Origin: Plantago elongata | Taxonomy: Eukaryota > Streptophyta > Magnoliopsida > Lamiales > Plantaginaceae | Reading direction: 5' to 3' | Length of the DNA: 44,813 nt | Assembly (NCBI GenBank): GCA_036897095.1 | Contig: JAYMSP010000645.1 | Span: forward strand, 1 to 44,813 | Position numbers and translations under genes: made by a program | The notes under the pieces: generated by a model | Databases searched by the model: none | What the model saw: the letters and a program-made list of their open reading frames with translations, nothing else | What the model was told of the DNA's origin: nothing | Part shown: positions 12,541 through 23,751 of the stretch, in pieces | Layout: each line of letters starts with the position of its first letter | Position numbering within the stretch: the stretch's first letter is position 1

Positions 12541-15500
12541 ATGGCGGGTCAGAGGAACAGCCATGGGAAGCGTTCTCATTCTCAGTCTGATTACTCTGAT
12601 AGTGGCGGGAATAAGAGAAGGAATTCTGGGAGCGATAAAGACCAATTCTCTATTGGGTCGGATGACACTGTTTACCGTTACTTATGCCACGGAAAGAAGA
12701 TCGGCAGTATCATTGGAAGGGGAGGGGAGATTGTCAAGCAACTGAGATTGGATACTAAAGCTAAGATCAGAATTGGCGAGTCTGTGCCAGGATGTGATGA
12801 GCGTGTTATTACTATATATAGTACCAGCGAGGAAACAAATGATTTTGAAGGTAGCGATGATCGTGTCTGTCCTGCTCAAGATGCCCTCTTCAAGGTACAT
12901 GACAGAATTGTTGCTGAAGACAGTCCTGCCGATGAGGACATGGATGAAGCTCCAAAAGTTACAGTTCGCCTTCTTGTGCCATCTGATCAGATAGGGTGCG
13001 TCATAGGGAAGGGTGGGCAGATTGTTCAGAATATTCGCAGTGAAACTGGGACACAAATTCGAATTGTAAAGGATGATCATTTGCCAGCATGTGCATTGAG
13101 AACAGATGAACTTGTTCAGGTATTTTATTTCAGAGCTATTCATAATTGCACAAAACATAATAACTAGTTTTCAGCATCTGGCCCTGGTCATTTTGGAAAT
13201 TGTGGGTGGTTTATGAATGTAAGAAATTTAGGATAGTCGATTCTAGCTTATTATCACTTGGTGTTACCAATTTGCAATGCATTTATTTGAGGATTCTACC
13301 ATTTTGAGGATACTCCCTCCTAAGTTTTTTTGTTCCTTTCATAGTTGACGTTTTGGTAGTTTTCACTAGTCGATTCTAGCTTATTATCACTTGGTGTTAC
13401 CAATTTGCAATGCATTTATTTGAGGATTCTACCATTTTGAGGATACTCCCTCCTAAGTTTTTTTGTTCCTTTCATAGTTGACGTTTTGGTAGTTTTCACT
13501 CATATCGATGAGACTTTTATTCCCAAACATACTTTGAATCTTTTGACTGATAAATTGGAAAGTCAATAGGGTTGCGGACTGTAAGGAAAATCTTGTGGAG
13601 AAAATGGAGAAGACTCAGCAGTGGTAAACATAAATTAGTATTTTTAAAATAGTGCAAGTTGCGAAAACACCGTCACTGACTAAAAGATTGAGGGATTACC
13701 CTTATAGCTGACTTCGATCACCATTTCTGTCAGTTCCTGATGAATGCATATTTTCAATTGTGTACGAGCGACTGATGGCTATTTCCTTTGTCTTGACATA
13801 GTTTTACTAGTTTACTTATTCCATTCCATGTTTGATCAGATATCAGGTGATGCTTCCATGGTGAAGAAAGCTCTTTACGAGATTGCACCTCGACTTCATG
13901 ACAATCCATCTCGTTCACAGCACCTGCTTTCTTCCTCTGCTTCTGGTAGTTTAGGTAACACCGGTGGTGCTCCTCTAATGGGATTAACTCCAATTCCATA
14001 TGGTGGGTATAAAGGGGAGAGTGCAGATTGGCCTAGGTCTGTGTACCCAGCTCCAAGGAGTGATTCATCTCCAAAAGAGTTCTCACTCTCTCTGATCTGC
14101 CCAACTACTAATATTGGAGGAGTCATCGGGAAAGGTGGTAGCATAATTAACCAAATAAGACAAGATTCTGGGGCTTCTATAAAAGTTGATAGTTCAGCCG
14201 CTGAGGGAGATGATTGCATCATATCTATCTCTGCAAAAGAGGTAATTTGACTTTCCTGTTTATTGATAGTTTGAATTAATGATATTAATTTGTGATTCAA
14301 GTTTTAACGACAGTTATTGTTACACAGATTTTTGAAGAAACCTTCTCTCCAGTTATAGATGCTGCCCTGCGCTTGCAGCCCAGGTGCAGTGAAAAAGTTG
14401 AAAGAGATTCTGGCATCGTTTCATTTACCACACGGTTACTTGTTCCAACATCTCGAATTGGTTGTCTTATTGGGAAAGGGGGTTCCATTGTTTCGGAAAT
14501 GAGAACAATTACCAAGGCTAATATCCGCATACTGTCGAAAGAAAATCTGCCCAAAGTTGCCTCTAAGGATGATGAGATGGTGCAGGTAAAATTAATAGGC
14601 ATAACTTTTGTTGTTGTCTTTTCGTTCTTACTTACATGCATGATATTATACTCTTCTTAAAATAGCTTTTGGCTGATAATGGGCCAATGACACCATTCAA
14701 GTGCATGTGGGCCTGTATTTCAAACTCTCCACCTTTTTAAGCTAGTCTGCAGTTGTTTTAATTGTATTTATGTTTTACGGTCAATATTTGGTTTTCAAAA
14801 CATGGAAGCACATAGTAGTACAATATCAAGCACTCTGTCCTCCCTTCCTTTTTGAGAATGGCAGAATCATTTGGAATGAGTAATATATTGTCTTTTCACC
14901 ATTTAATTCTTTGGTTTACTGATAATCAGATTTCTGGAGAGCTGGATATTTGCAAGGATGCTCTCATACAAGTAGCCTCACGGTTGAGGGGAAATTTCTT
15001 TGAGAAGGAGGGTGCTGTCTCATTTTTGCCTGTTCTTCCATATCTCCCAATGCCTGCTGATGGTTCAGATAGCTATGAAAGTAGAGATGTTAATCATGGG
15101 CATGGTTATTCTTACTCTGGTGGATATGGTGGTTCTGAAATGCCTCTTCCAGATCCCTATGCTGCTTATGCCGGTCACCAGGTATATTTCATTTTTATCT
15201 TCCGAGTATTGTAAGCACGAAACTGTGCTATTCGCATGAATATGATTCATTTGCATACCAGTCGTCATATTTCCCTTCATTGGCAGAGTGGAGGTGGGGG
15301 CTCTCCTTATGGTGCATATGGTAGATATTCGTCTGGACGTTCTTCTGGTTCGGGGTATGGTTTTCTGTAACTATTTGATTCTCCCAGTTGATGCACCATT
15401 AACATGATGAATGCCTTACTCTAAAAGGGAATATGTTTAGACCTTCAGACCTTTCGTTGATCATATAAACTTTGCCAATGAAACCACCCTTGTCATTTTA

Positions 15501-15704
15501 TCAACTATATTATTAGCCCTGAAAATGTATTTTCTTCACTGGAGAAAATGTATTTTCTTCACTGGATAAATTGTTTTCACCATAATCATATTACGCAATG
15601 CAACTACCTCATCCAAAGATCTTTATAAATTCTCTTGCTCCTAAACCTTTACCAGGATAAGTGGGCGTAACCCTGGGTCACGTGGACGTACCTATGACTA
15701 CTAG
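12541..15704 (+). CDS. Four-KH-domain RNA-binding protein (HEN4/At4g18375-like)
   Basis: Poly(C)-binding/HEN4-type KH protein, expected to bind single-stranded RNA in the nucleus and act in pre-mRNA processing. Six coding exons join in frame: 12541-13119, 13840-14241, 14328-14585, 14930-15181, 15287-15354 and 15656-15704 (TAG), giving 535 residues. The start MAGQRNSHGKRSHSQ is typical of this group and is the first ATG after the acceptor near 12515 or 12539. A non-coding first exon probably ends at 11713 before a GTAAAA donor. Four KH domains show the GXXG loop: IGSIIGRGGEIV (about residues 54-65), IGCVIGKGGQIV, IGGVIGKGGSII and IGCLIGKGGSIV. The tail is rich in Gly, Ser and Tyr and ends RGRTYDY. 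Exons 2 and 4 both begin at equivalent points in a KH repeat (ISGD, ISGE), consistent with internal domain duplication. The exact Arabidopsis orthologue is uncertain: several paralogues exist, some with five KH domains. Confidence 0.93.
13234..13499. repeat. Perfect 133-bp tandem duplication in the KH gene intron
   Basis: Positions 13234-13366 and 13367-13499 look identical base for base. The unit contains ACTCCCTCC followed by a TTTTTTTGTTCC-type run, which resembles the end of a Stowaway/mariner MITE, so part of an old MITE has probably been duplicated. The lack of divergence means it is very recent or an assembly artefact. Confidence 0.92.
15521..15566. repeat. 23-bp tandem duplication in the last KH intron
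   Basis: Two adjacent identical 23-bp units (15521-15543 and 15544-15566) lie in the intron between the last two coding exons. This is minor slippage with no evident effect on the splice sites. Confidence 0.9.
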
Positions 15705-17650
15705 AGCTTGTTGTTAAGATTACAGGTATACCATCACTTTATTCTTCATTTTATCATTCATCCAAACATTCCAGCAAATTCACTGATTATGAAAAATTGG
15801 TAGTACCATCTCATTATGTCTTGACAGTTACCTATGATTCCATACCTTGCCCCAAGATGACTGATGCAGTTCTGTTACCTCTGTTTCGTTTCCCTTAAAA
15901 CATAACAGCTGAGAATTATGATGCCTGAAGTGAGCCTCTCGCTTAATATGAAGCCACCTGCCTAAACCAGGAGACCTACCAGATGGTACAGAGTTTCGCA
16001 CACACCTGCCTTTACCAGAAGGTCTTACCCATTGAAAATGCTATGTCCTGATACCATAGATCACCAAGCTTAATCTGTACTGCTCCCAAGAACCTGCAGC
16101 CTTCATCCATTTGGCTTAGCCAGAAAATTGTATCAGATACTTACTTCGTTAATTAGTTCTCAGCAGTGTACACTTAGGCATTTCCATCTTCTTTTCTTTG
16201 TTGATTAGTGTGGAACCTACAGTACTTCTTATGTTTGCAATTCCCTATTACTATTGGAGCTCTTGAACAATTACATTTTGACCTTTGCCATCGATCCAGC
16301 TGCCATTTGTCCTAATTTTGGTTGTTCAAGTGCGAAAGTATTGAGTTATTTTCTATGGAGTGTTTGGGTTGGGTATTGCCTGGGATAAGTTTGGTATATT
16401 TTAGCAAGATAATTTACATTGTTTCTTTTACGTGTTTGCGGCACTAGGCTACCATAGATTACAGCCGATCCCATGGAACAATGCATAACACGGACAATAC
16501 TTTTGCACGGTTTGATCCTTTGTCCTTGCTAACTAACCTTTCTGCACAAGGTTACCGTTTAATTAGAAACGGTGCTGATTCAGAACTTCCCTGGTTTTCA
16601 CTCCTATAAAATTTTGAACACCTCATTGTAGCTCTCTTCTTTCTTGAAGCACTGGTGCGAGGTGGACTGTTAGATTCAAGTAACTTCTGAGAGTTGCTAA
16701 TGGAATCTGAGGACCATCTGAAACTGACTACATTATATCACCTACTGGTTCCCATAAACAAGAAAAGGACGCCCTGAGAACTTAAAATTCTTTTTATGTG
16801 AGGGAAAAGTCACACTGAGTTTGAGATGATAGATCTTGTAACTCAGAAAATTAAGTTCATCATGCCTTGATATACCAAAAGTGCATTCTCACATCCAAAC
16901 GTCAAGCAACTTGTACTCTTAACTAATTCAGTGCCTCCACATGCTAAGCTGATATAATCATTGATGACATCTGATACTCCCATTGGCATCATTTATTTAA
17001 CATGACATCTTTGTGATAATCCTTGCTTGATCAATGGTTTTTAAGATGTTTTCTCAAAAGAGTTTAGTCTATGTTAGCTGGGATTTCAGCTGATACCAGT
17101 TGCTGACTGTCTGATTTGGATGAAAGAACAGGTTTGTTGTAGATCAGATATCAGGTAAACCTGACAGGAAAATTTCCTTTTTTTTCGTATCTTGAATTTA
17201 GTTGCGTGCTTGTGCTGCCGTACAATGTTTACACGTCCGATTTTGGATTACTGTTTCTTTCTGTGTGGTGCTTTGTGGCTGTGGGCACTTGTGCCTCTGG
17301 ATCCTTGTGGTTGCAGGTGAGTCGAACTAATAAAAGAGAAGCAGGTTCTAGACACTGTCTCGTGTGCTTTTAACACACAACAATACTGAAATCAGCTGGA
17401 ATATACTATGTTTATATGTTGTGCAAATCGTGTTGGTTTGCCTTTCAGAGTTTAGACGGGTCAAAGTAGTGGAGTTTGATAGGTACTGTCTTGAACAAAT
17501 GATCTGGAAACGATCTTGGTTTATTTTTCAGGACAGATTGTTAGGTTGCAGTAACATTGCTAGTGTTGTAAACTACCTAGTCAATTTTTCATTTCTGGTT
17601 CCGCCTATGACTTATATTTACTGTTAACTTTTCGATTTTTATTTTCATCG
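15705..17650 (+). other. 3' flank of the KH gene, probably including spliced 3' UTR
   Basis: No reading frame here resembles a protein. Donor- and acceptor-like sequences (for example ACAGGTATAC near 15725 and CAG before 15909) suggest that the KH transcript may continue and be spliced in its 3' UTR, as happens in some related genes. No repeats or RNA genes were recognised. The true transcript end cannot be placed. Confidence 0.35.
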
Positions 17651-18440
17651 TGTCCAAAAGAATTATACTCGAAAAGAAAAACTTATACTATATTACAATT
17701 TGCACCTTTAACCACTTGAAAGTCGAGCATAATGGTGTGACTGTTTTATTTCTTTTTTTTGGCAGTAAATTTTTTCTTGCTAAATTAGAACTCAACTTAA
17801 ACGCTTCGGTGAGTGGTGGTACATGTTTTCCACTCTGTATTTTCTAAGAATTTAACTGCTATAAAGAACTTAACCAGTCGGATGTACTATGTAAAATAGT
17901 CGACATTTTCATGGTCCAAGGGAATTTATTCGGGACACTTGATTCACATCACTTTAGAAAAGTCGTAATTATGACACTAACATTACAAAATACCAGCAGC
18001 ACTACCTTCTTCCCAAGTGAGCAAGAGAAGTAAATATGGCCACCTAACTCTCATCTCCCTTTGAAACCATGAAAAGCACACTTTATAGTAACAGTATCAA
18101 CTTTGCAGAGCCTAACGCAGTGCTTTTATGAATTGATTGCCTCGATAGATCTTCCCCGCTGGTATCCAGACACATGATGCAACTGTCAAATCTATTCTTA
18201 CAATACTCGGTACGATCCGGGACATATGTCCATTTAACATCTGAATTTAGATACAAAAATTAAATTACAATGTAAAATATAATTGTACAAGTTTGTATGG
18301 ATGATAATTGTGTCCAAAAATGAAATGGTACATTTGAATCGGAAAATATATAAATGTTACGATACATTATTTGCATATGAATAATAATTTGTCTCACTTC
18401 CCTTTGTTTATTATCCCATCGGGCAATGCCCATAGTCCGT
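17651..18440. other. Intergenic DNA upstream of MIR169
   Basis: Roughly 800 bp with no convincing coding sequence. The 18.2-18.4 kb part is AT-rich. It should contain the promoter of the MIR169 transcript, but no TATA box could be picked with confidence. Confidence 0.5.
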
Positions 18441-18727
18441 ACTATTCATAACCTACCCTCACTGTGAAGAGCCAACTTTCATTAATTGCAAATCCTCATC
18501 TTCCCTTACTTTTTATCAAATCCCAATTACTTTCACTTTCACTTTCACCCTATTGGCGTCTTCCCTTCTCCAGTCCAACACTAACTTCTCAGACAATTGG
18601 CTTGTTTTTGGCAAGAAAAATGGAATGTTTCTTGAGTTTTTATCAATCATTTGATGATTCTTTACCGGTGGAGATAATGGTTTTTGTTTCATCTTCAAGT
18701 CTTGCATGTGGAAATTAGGTGCCAAGG

Positions 18728-18813
18728 TATAGCCAAGGATGACTTGCCGGTGAATCTTATATATACAGACTACAGTGTGTGTGTATCAATCCGGCAAGCA
18801 TATTTGGCTATAT
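18728..18813 (+). ncRNA. MIR169: MIR169 microRNA precursor hairpin
   Basis: The 21-nt sequence at 18730-18750 (TAGCCAAGGATGACTTGCC plus GG) matches the mature miR169 family, which guides cleavage of NF-YA (CCAAT-binding HAP2) mRNAs in drought, nutrient and developmental responses. The opposite arm at 18791-18810 (CCGGCAAGCATATTTGGCTA) pairs with it: CTTGCCGG pairs fully with CCGGCAAG and TATAGCCAA with TTGGCTATA, separated by a small asymmetric internal loop. The terminal loop is about 40 nt. This is the expected plant pre-miRNA form, with the mature strand on the 5' arm. The primary transcript probably starts somewhere in 18440-18700. A second exon may follow the acceptor at about 19147, but that is inference. 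No second MIR169 copy was seen nearby. Confidence 0.92.
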
Positions 18814-19750
18814 CTCGACTTAGTTTTGTCACATGCTAGATTTTCGGTGAACTTATTACATGACTTGTAAGCTCGGAAAAGTAGTTTCGTGCATGCATAC
18901 TGCATAGTTTCATAGCAGCTAGTTTATGTTTTCCTTTTCCGAAACTCTATTTTTTTTATTGCATCAACTATATATAAGAGTACAAGAAATGCATTGAATA
19001 ACGCCTAATGTTATACACATGAATGTAATGTAATATTGTAATGTAAAGCGTATTCCACTCATTTATAGTTATACTAGTGTGACACAAAGTATGAGAAATT
19101 GGAAGATACATATATGTTATTGGTAATGATATAATTTTGTTTTGCAGAAAAGTGAAGATTCTATGAGATTTGATCTTCATTTGCAGAAAGTTGAAGATAG
19201 TTTTCATGAGATTGAGATAAGTAACCTCTGTTTCTTCTCTCCATTTATAAATTGGCTTGTTGAACTTATTATATTCACCTTCACTAAAGCAGAATTACGC
19301 ATGTTGTTAAGAGATTATGAGCAGAGCCATTGAAGTTGAGCCATACCAAACCAAACAAAGTTAGGGGCCAAGTCACTTATACACCAAAATATTTTCCTCT
19401 TATATTCAGGTATAGTATCACTGTTTACTCTTCGGGTATATTAGCAAATGGTAGCTATATATCAGCCACTTTCGAAAATGTATAATTTTAATTCGGAAAA
19501 AAAACATTTGTTATATTAATAGTAATCCCATTTATATAATTTCTACAAGAGTTACAGGGTATTAAAATATGTACATATATTTTGGAGAGTGCAATGATCA
19601 AATTCAGCCTAAACTTGGACCTAACCTAACAAAATAGTTGTTGCTTAAGAACCAGCAAAATTCCTTTGACTCTCAAGTCTTAACATTGGTCCAACCCCAA
19701 ACTTACCAGATTTCATTTGACTCAGTTGCTTAGTGCAAACTTGCACATAC
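18814..19750. other. DNA between MIR169 and the CASP gene
   Basis: AT-rich DNA with no protein-like frame. A TTTTGCAG acceptor-like site at about 19140-19147 precedes about 90 bp that could be a downstream exon of the MIR169 primary transcript. From 19.4 kb onward this is probably CASP promoter. No transposon was recognised. Confidence 0.4.
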
Positions 19751-19763
19751 ACTAGCTCTCTAG

Positions 19764-19770
19764 TATAAAT
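19764..19770 (+). promoter_or_regulatory. Putative TATA box of the CASP gene
   Basis: TATAAAT lies 111 bp upstream of the CASP start codon, a plausible distance allowing for a leader of about 80 nt. Call based on motif and spacing only. Confidence 0.5.
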
Positions 19771-19880
19771 TCACCAGCAATGATCCTTCCTCTATCAAAC
19801 ACATTCCAGTCTTCGAAAATACACCCTGCAATAGACGACTCTAAACCAACCAACAGTTGAAGATATCTCTACCTGAGGAA

Positions 19881-20660
19881 ATGAAGAAGGATGCAGAAGA
19901 AGCTGGCCAGGTCTCCACCGAGGAAGAAGCACCAAAAGCCGCACCTAGTAGAGGAATGTCAATTTTGGACCTCATTCTGAGACTAATCGGTGCTGTAGGT
20001 ACTCTAGGAAGTGCCATTGCTGTTGGAACAACTAATAATACGCTTCCCATGTTCGCGCAGTTCATGAATTTCAGGGCTAAATACCAGGATCTTCCAACTT
20101 TCACGTAAGTCTGATTATCAGCTCAAACATTTTAATACAATCCCCAATGATATAAGTCGCGGAATATGCTATATTCATGCAATAACAGAAGCATTCATTG
20201 TGTTAAAACAGGTTCTTTGTGTTTACAAATGCCATAACATGTGCATACCTTGTTCTTTCCCTTGCGCTATCGGTGTTCCACATCTTGAAGACCGGAGCAA
20301 AAGTGACCAGGACGGTGTTAATCGCCTTAGATATGGTAATGACTTTCATCTCTACTGTTTCTTTGAGTTTCTGATGTTTGCTTCAGACTGAGAATGCAAC
20401 CCTCTTGCTCATTTCTCTAATACAATGTGTTTGAATTTGTGAAGATCTTTCTAGCTCTTCTAACAGCTGGGGCTTCAGCAGCTGCTTCCGTTGTGCACTT
20501 AGCCCGCAAAGGGAATGTTCAGGCAAACTGGTTCCCAATATGTCAACAATACAACGCCTTTTGCGAAAGAATCTCAGGCGCTTTAGTTGGTACTTTCATT
20601 GGAGTACTTGTACTTATGGTGTTGATTATAATGTCTGCGACCGCCTTGTCTCGAGCATAA
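19881..20660 (+). CDS. Casparian strip membrane domain protein (CASP)
   Basis: A four-span plasma-membrane protein of 187 residues. True CASPs form the scaffold in root endodermis that recruits lignin-polymerising enzymes to build the Casparian strip. Three exons join in frame: 19881-20104, 20212-20335 and 20445-20660 (TAA). The N terminus is cytosolic, charged and variable ([18 protein letters not shown]). The conserved Arg of TM1 is R34 (LILRLIG) and the conserved Asp of TM3 is D115 (LIALDM). The first outer loop carries the CASP-type signature [21 protein letters not shown] (residues 54-74), which in this superfamily separates true CASPs from CASP-like (CASPL) proteins. Loop 2 has the paired cysteines C149 and C156 ([12 protein letters not shown]). 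The ATG at 19881 is chosen as the first in frame. In Arabidopsis these genes are activated by MYB36; I did not find a specific MYB site. Confidence 0.93.
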
Positions 20661-21280
20661 CCTGGAGAGGCCATCCGGAATGTCCTGGGGCATCAACCTG
20701 CAATTCAGTTTTCCCTTTAATAGGCTATATATTGATTGTTTGTCTATTATCATTTGTTTTAAGTGCTTTACTTTTAGCTATGAATTTGGCAGCACGACAA
20801 GTTGTTTTATTCAGTTCATTACTTACTCGAACTTTATATTGTATTAGCATACTATACACAATGAACAAAGGATTTTTTCATTGGTGATGACATTTATGGT
20901 ATTTGGTTGAAAATTTTACTTTTTATCAGAGAACTTCGTGTTAAAAGGAGCTTGCAACAGCATAAAAGAGCCAGTAATCTTCAATGCAAATGATATAATG
21001 CAAGAAACCAAATCCCTCTCAATCTTCCCCTGCTTCTATATCAACCAAATCCCTTTTCCATCTTCCCCTGCTTCACACACTCTGATCATAATATTCCAAG
21101 AAACCAAATCCCTCTCCGGCATTTCATCAAACAAACTTCTAGCCACCTGCGATTGCCCCGAACCATGTTAATTCTTGTGTCAGCATTTATGCATTAATTG
21201 ATTGAAGTTTCTGTGATTGTCAATTTGATTGATTGATTGCAATTTGGTCAATTTGTTCAACAACATCCCTATGCAAGCAA
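20661..21280. other. CASP 3' flank and spacer
   Basis: It holds the CASP 3' UTR and AT-rich spacer. Around 21000-21125 the phrases AAGAAACCAAATCCCTCTC and CTTCCCCTGCTTC each recur, a small local duplication. No gene was recognised. Confidence 0.5.
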
Positions 21281-21289
21281 ATCAATGAT

Positions 21290-21420
21290 ATAAAACGCTC
21301 TTGCAACGTTAAGTTAACCCAAGAAAGCCATGCACACGCCTTGAGCACGAAAGGGAACGTGTAGTGATCAGGTCGAACAAAGTGTTTCTCCATATCAGCG
21401 TGGATTGAAATCGTAAGGTG
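21290..21420 (-). pseudogene. Fragment of a PPR protein gene
   Basis: On the minus strand one frame reads VRPDHYTFPFVLKACAWL, which closely matches the consensus of a pentatricopeptide repeat in PLS-class proteins (KPDNYTFPFVLKACA). These proteins bind organelle RNA. Only about one repeat is recognisable. The rest of the frame on both sides is not PPR-like, and a complete gene would need hundreds of residues, so this is a remnant. It lies beside a probable LTR, which may explain how it was cut off. Confidence 0.55.
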
Positions 21421-21559
21421 TGGTTCTGAACTCTGAGCATGGTCAGGAGAGGGACCACGAGGGCCATAAGGGGGCGTTCGCCTCTTGTCAAAATTTGAAA
21501 AGAATTTTTTTATAGGTAATATTATCACTAATTTAGAATTTTACCCCACCCAGATGAGA

Positions 21560-22252
21560 TTGCTGAGTAAAGGTTGGGCCTTATTCCTTAAGACTGTATT
21601 TGTCTCGCTCTGGTACTCACTGTTTACTTATCAAATAGTCTCCCAAGATAGAACATAAATATTTGAGTTAGTGTTCAAGCACTCGAACAGTAACTCTGCG
21701 AACTACTACAACAAATGATTCTTCAGGCTATAGAGAGAAAGAGAGAAGGAAGAAAGAATTGGATTTGGTGTTTTGAATACGATTCTGGGGGGTCTTATTT
21801 TGAATTAGGAAGAGTTGCAATCTGAACAGATGCGAACAAGTCCCTGCAAAGACAAAAATTCGAATAGACACAACTTTCGAGTTTTTCTGTTCAGACACAT
21901 CCTTTGAACGAAAGTTTAAATCCATTCAACGAACGAACATATTTGTTCACTACAAGCCCAATCGAGTTGGGCCTCTTATGTTTCAGATTTTGTTTGGGCC
22001 TGACCAAACATAATATGTTTTCGGCCCAAAAAGATTATACTCAGTTCTAGACAGTGACCCGCGAACCCGCGGACCCCGAACCCTCGACCCACAACCTGAG
22101 ACCCGGCTCCTGGCGGGTGCGTCTGAAGGTGCATCTAGGTATTTCCTCCTTTAAAAGCATGTGTGCCCCAATGGCCCAACCCTTTTGCTCAATCCAATGA
22201 CAAATAAGTAGTTCTTTCTTCCTCAATTTTAGCAATGTGGGACTTCCTATAT
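21560..22252 (-). mobile_element. Probable solo LTR of a Copia-type retrotransposon (fossil)
   Basis: On the minus strand the block opens with TGGAATATAGGAAGTCCCAC near 22252, resembling the start of several plant Copia LTRs (CCCACATTG motif). It has a GC-rich middle part and a pyrimidine-rich later part, and ends near a CA at about 21562. No internal gag-pol region follows, so it is probably a solo LTR. No clear target-site duplication was found, which suggests it is old. Bounds are approximate. Confidence 0.4.
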
Positions 22253-22737
22253 TCCAACTCTCGGCATTCCATATTCAATGCATCAACCAACACATTTTGA
22301 GATTCAAAAACTCTTTCATATTTCAATGAATTTTAGTTATTCTTTCTCAAGTGTCTTCTATTACCATAGTAGATTATTCAAGATTAAGGAAACTTCATTC
22401 CTAAACGTGTGGGCCCATTTGATTGAGGTGGAAATAAATAGACTAGACTCATTGTTAGCTAAAAATTTTACACACACACACACTATATATATATATGATA
22501 TTTATTAGTCTTATATGTATTGCTTAGACCTTGTAAATTTGGATTTGATCAAATGAATATGATCTAGTCCGACCATAAGAGATCCGCCTCCATATACGTA
22601 CCGGGTCTAAGTTCATGGATCGTGATGTATGAAATAGACTCCGATCCAAATTAACGGTTACATACATCAATTAAGTGCATGTGTCCCGCAATAGAAATGT
22701 GAATGATTCCGGCATGCATCAGTATATGAGAGAAAGA

Positions 22738-22961
22738 CAATTTTGGTCCACTTCTATGGTTTTTTTTTACGCGCAATCACCACTTTGCATGTGTTGTGAT
22801 TCTTAGTCCACAACTTAGCCGGCTTGTGAAATGTAGTCATAATTCGCCGAATTACCGGCGAACTGATCCTAGCTGGCGTTTTCTCGGCTGACTGGGCGAT
22901 GAAAAACACTTCGTTCGCTGACTTGGCGTGACACGTTAACCAAATTAAACACTTCATCAGT
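22738..22961 (+). repeat. Left terminal inverted repeat of the DELLA-carrying element
   Basis: About 224 bp that matches the reverse complement of 23752-23976 with scattered mismatches and small indels. The inner edge is placed where similarity stops, just before the sequence at about 22962. Confidence 0.85.
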
Positions 22962-22984
22962 GGACGTGGATATAGTGAGAAATG

Positions 22985-23642
22985 AAGCGAGAAAATCGAT
23001 GTTCTTCAGTAAAGCCTCTGCCAGCTTCAGATTCGCAGTTTGTACGGCCTCTGCACATGCCATCAATGTGTGGACCAGAATCACACCGTTCTCCTGTGAG
23101 TCCACTAGCACCACGGGCCGGGCCTGACTCGAACTTGAACCACCACCGGGTTGAATCACACTGTCATTGATATTAACCGGAGTCGATTTGAGTTTCTATT
23201 GTGGAGGAAGAGGAACATGATTGTTGCAAGGGAAAACGGCTTCTCCAGGTATAGAGAGAAGATCCGACCCGAAATCGATTTTGGAAGACGAATTGGTGCT
23301 GATGTTGTTGTTAACATGTGGGAGAAACGGATCGGCGGGAGGTGGCTGGTTGAGGCCGGAGATCAAGGACTGGAGCCAGGAGCTGAGATCAGAAAGGTTG
23401 TAGTGAGCCGTGTCGGAGGTGTTGGTGGCGTCGGACTGGCCCATGACTTGCTCGAGGTGCTGGATCTTCTGAGCAACATCGGCCATGTCGGAGGGCTTGA
23501 CGTTGTAGCCGAGGACGGCGAAGAGCTCGTCGACTTCGTCGGAGGGTGGCGGCGGCCATGAGGAGCTGGAGCAGGCGTTGGAGGAGAAATTGATGGTGTT
23601 GGTGTAGTTGGAGCTGGAGTTGTCGTTGATGTCTCGCTTCAT
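22985..23642 (-). pseudogene. Captured 5' fragment of a DELLA (GRAS) gene
   Basis: DELLA proteins are nuclear repressors of gibberellin response; their N-terminal DELLA and VHYNP motifs bind the receptor GID1. On the minus strand an ATG at 23642 opens a frame of 148 codons: MKRDIND, a Ser/Asn-rich stretch, DELFAVLGYNV (from residue 38), MADVAQKIQHLEQVMG and TAHYNLSDLSSWLQSL (from residue 78). An in-frame TAG follows at about 23196-23198. The same frame then continues with a poly-Ser/Gly stretch and the start of the GRAS domain, [46 protein letters not shown], before DELLA similarity ends about 25-30 bp from the left inverted repeat. More than 300 residues of GRAS domain are absent. Family members normally read DELLAVLGY and VHYNP; here they are DELFAVLGY and AHYNL. 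The fragment has diverged, so it is probably not translated into a working repressor. Confidence 0.88.
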
Positions 23643-23751
23643 TTTTGGTTGTGTGATTGATTGTAGAGAGTGTTGAAGGAAATCAGGAGAAGGGCATTGG
23701 AGGGGAATGGGAAGGGAATTGCTTGGTTTTGCGATATGGTGATATTGTTTG

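Noticed and set aside
12682-13158. 158-codon minus-strand ORF opposite the KH gene
   Set aside because: It is the antisense shadow of the first KH coding exon, whose plus-strand frame has clear KH motifs.
18464-18718. 84-codon ORF just upstream of the miR169 sequence
   Set aside because: No recognisable domain. It lies in the likely primary transcript of MIR169 and ends 10 bp before the hairpin. A miRNA-encoded peptide is possible in principle but nothing in the sequence supports it.
23151-23561. 136-codon plus-strand ORF inside the DELLA-carrying element
   Set aside because: It is the complement of the DELLA frame; the Val/Gly-rich protein has no motif and mirrors the minus-strand coding bias.
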